Origin: Petrolisthes cinctipes
Lineage: Eukaryota > Arthropoda > Malacostraca > Decapoda > Porcellanidae
Reading direction: 5' to 3'
Length of the DNA stretch: 64,000 bases
Assembly (NCBI GenBank): GCA_033782935.1
Contig: JAWQEG010001537.1
Span: 868,001-932,000, forward strand
The notes beneath the pieces are model-generated. The model had not been told where the DNA came from, ran no database searches, and saw only the letters and a program-made list of their open reading frames with translations. Of the stretch, positions 63,331 to 64,000 are shown piece by piece (positions within the stretch are counted from its first letter, which is position 1; every line of letters begins with the position of its first letter). The position numbers were made by a program, and so were the translations under genes.

Positions 63331-64000
63331 ACGGGTACTGAAAATGCAGGCACTTATCGACTTTTTGCACCTAAAATATCGATTTTTAGCATGTTTTGGG
63401 CCTATATTTTGAAAGTATTCTAACACGGAGTAAGCATGTACAGATCGCTTCTGGGACACAAAAATATCGAATTTTCGGGTGTTTTGAGCCTGAATTTGAG
63501 ATATAATCGGGTATAGAAAATACATGTACATATCGACTTTGAGCACCCAAAATATCGATTTTAAGCATGTTTTCGGTCTATAATTTAAAAATACTCTAAC
63601 ACGGAGTAGGCATGTACAGATCGCTTCTGAGACACAAAAATATCGAATTTTCGGGTGTTTTGAGCATGAATTTGGGATATAAACGGGTACAGAAGATGCA
63701 TGCACATATCGACTTTGGGCACCTAAAATATCGATTTTGAGCATGTTTTGGGCCTGTATTTTTAAAAGTACTCTAACACGGAGTAGGCATGTACAGATCG
63801 CTTCTGGGATCCAAAAATATCGAATTTTCGGGTATATTGAGCCTGAACTTGAGATATAAACGGGTACAGAAGATGCATGCACTTATCGACTATGGGCAGC
63901 TAAAATATCGATTATCAACATGTTTTGGGCATGTATTTTGAAAATACTCTAACACGGAGTAGGCATGTACAGATCGCTTCTGGGACCCAAAAATAACGAA
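63016..64000. repeat. Copy of the 47.56-48.54 kb block at the right edge
   Basis: About 5.6 monomers match 47,560-48,544 at an offset of about 15,456 bp. Shared rare variants are gtttaaaaaacattctagc, gaacttaaaactattgaatattcggg read in two parts, gggtatagaaaatac, ttttcggtctataattt, aaaagtactc, gggtatattgagcc and gattatcaacatg. The match runs to the last base of the window, so the full length of the duplicated block is unknown. It may continue as a copy of 48.5-49.4 kb. Confidence 0.85.

Larger units (their letters stand above)
1..64000. repeat. Continuous 176-bp tandem satellite array filling the whole window
   Basis: Every line of sequence is made of one unit repeated head to tail. Landmarks such as gcatgtacagatcgcttctggga, read in pieces, recur about every 176 bp from the first kilobase to the last, always on the + strand. 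About 364 units fit. The consensus is about 40% G+C, with about seven CpG sites per unit. No unit is inverted and no unrelated insertion was seen. Families of this kind typically form centromeric or heterochromatic blocks in plants and animals. That role is an inference here, since no centromere-specific element or flanking chromosome sequence is present. The window opens at about unit position 140 and closes at about position 107, counting from the gggcacc that starts the unit, so both ends lie inside the array. Confidence 0.98.

Noticed and set aside
1..64000. Strong excess of minus-strand over plus-strand open frames, as if antisense coding
   Set aside because: The plus-strand consensus has frequent TGA, TAA and TAG in all three frames, while the minus strand has fewer. 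With about 364 copies of one unit, a single compositional accident is multiplied. It is not independent evidence of coding.
1..64000. CRISPR-like regular repetition
   Set aside because: The whole 176-bp unit repeats head to tail. There are no unique spacers between short conserved repeats, and no cas-like gene is present.
1..64000. Naming the species or the satellite family
   Set aside because: The unit does not match any satellite consensus that I can recall with confidence. A database search of the 176-bp consensus against repeat libraries would decide it, and a full-length hit would give family and taxon.
1..64000. tRNA, rRNA or 7SL-derived origin of the unit
   Set aside because: I saw no A-box/B-box pair, cloverleaf or recognisable ribosomal segment in either half-unit. 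The 88-bp length is near that of a tRNA, but the base composition and lack of stems do not support it.

Overview
The window is one uninterrupted satellite-DNA array. From base 1 to base 64,000 every stretch I read is a tandem copy of the same AT-rich unit of about 176 bp (about 40% G+C in my hand consensus), always in the same orientation, giving about 364 units. I see no protein-coding gene, RNA gene, transposon, CRISPR array, telomeric repeat or unique spacer sequence. The many open frames, almost all on the minus strand, are by-products of the repeat: 176 is not a multiple of 3, and the same 60-, 65-, 90- and 100-codon frames recur every unit. This organisation points to centromeric, pericentromeric or other heterochromatic satellite of a multicellular eukaryote. 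A plant centromere is a reasonable first guess from the unit length, but the sequence alone does not prove centromere function or name the species.

The main structural result is that the 176-bp unit is itself a fused dimer of two 88-bp halves. Aligned without gaps, the consensus halves agree at about 59 of 88 positions. The strongest agreement is in three blocks: the aaaatatcga core, the gttttg.gcctg block and the catg.aca.atcg block. The first half also carries a 15-bp near-perfect dyad (gtattttgaaaatac), and the second half carries the 8-bp palindrome tgcatgca.

Above the monomer level the array is a layered mosaic of higher-order repeats, all in whole-monomer register. From left to right: 0-10.5 kb, short mixed higher-order repeats of 2, 5, 7, 11 and 12 monomers. 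10.5-13 kb, an 8-monomer-spaced pair. 13.7-17 kb, interleaved 3-, 6- and 11-monomer repeats. 17.5-19.9 kb, 6- and 7-monomer repeats. 19.0-33.6 kb, a near-identical tandem duplication of about 42 monomers (7.39 kb), with one monomer missing from the second copy. 33.8-34.8 kb, an older diverged paralogue of part of that block. 34.6-38.2 kb, an 11-monomer duplication whose second copy has lost two monomers. 37.5-45.4 kb, a 22/23-monomer duplication (3.87 and 4.04 kb). 45.4-49.4 kb, more diverged monomers with little recent duplication. 49.4-56.8 kb, a 21-monomer duplication (about 3.69 kb). 55.7-60.65 kb, a 14-monomer duplication (about 2.45 kb) overlapping the previous one. 60.65-64.0 kb, mixed monomers ending in a block that matches 47.6-48.5 kb.

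The history can be partly ordered from shared indels. The block duplications look like unequal exchange between in-register monomers. They were followed by gain or loss of exactly one or two monomers inside individual copies. Only two clear off-register scars break the rule: a 33-bp partial duplication near 46.55 kb and a 19-bp net deletion with filler near 58.43 kb. All coordinates of block edges are hand-read and good to roughly 10-30 bp unless stated otherwise.
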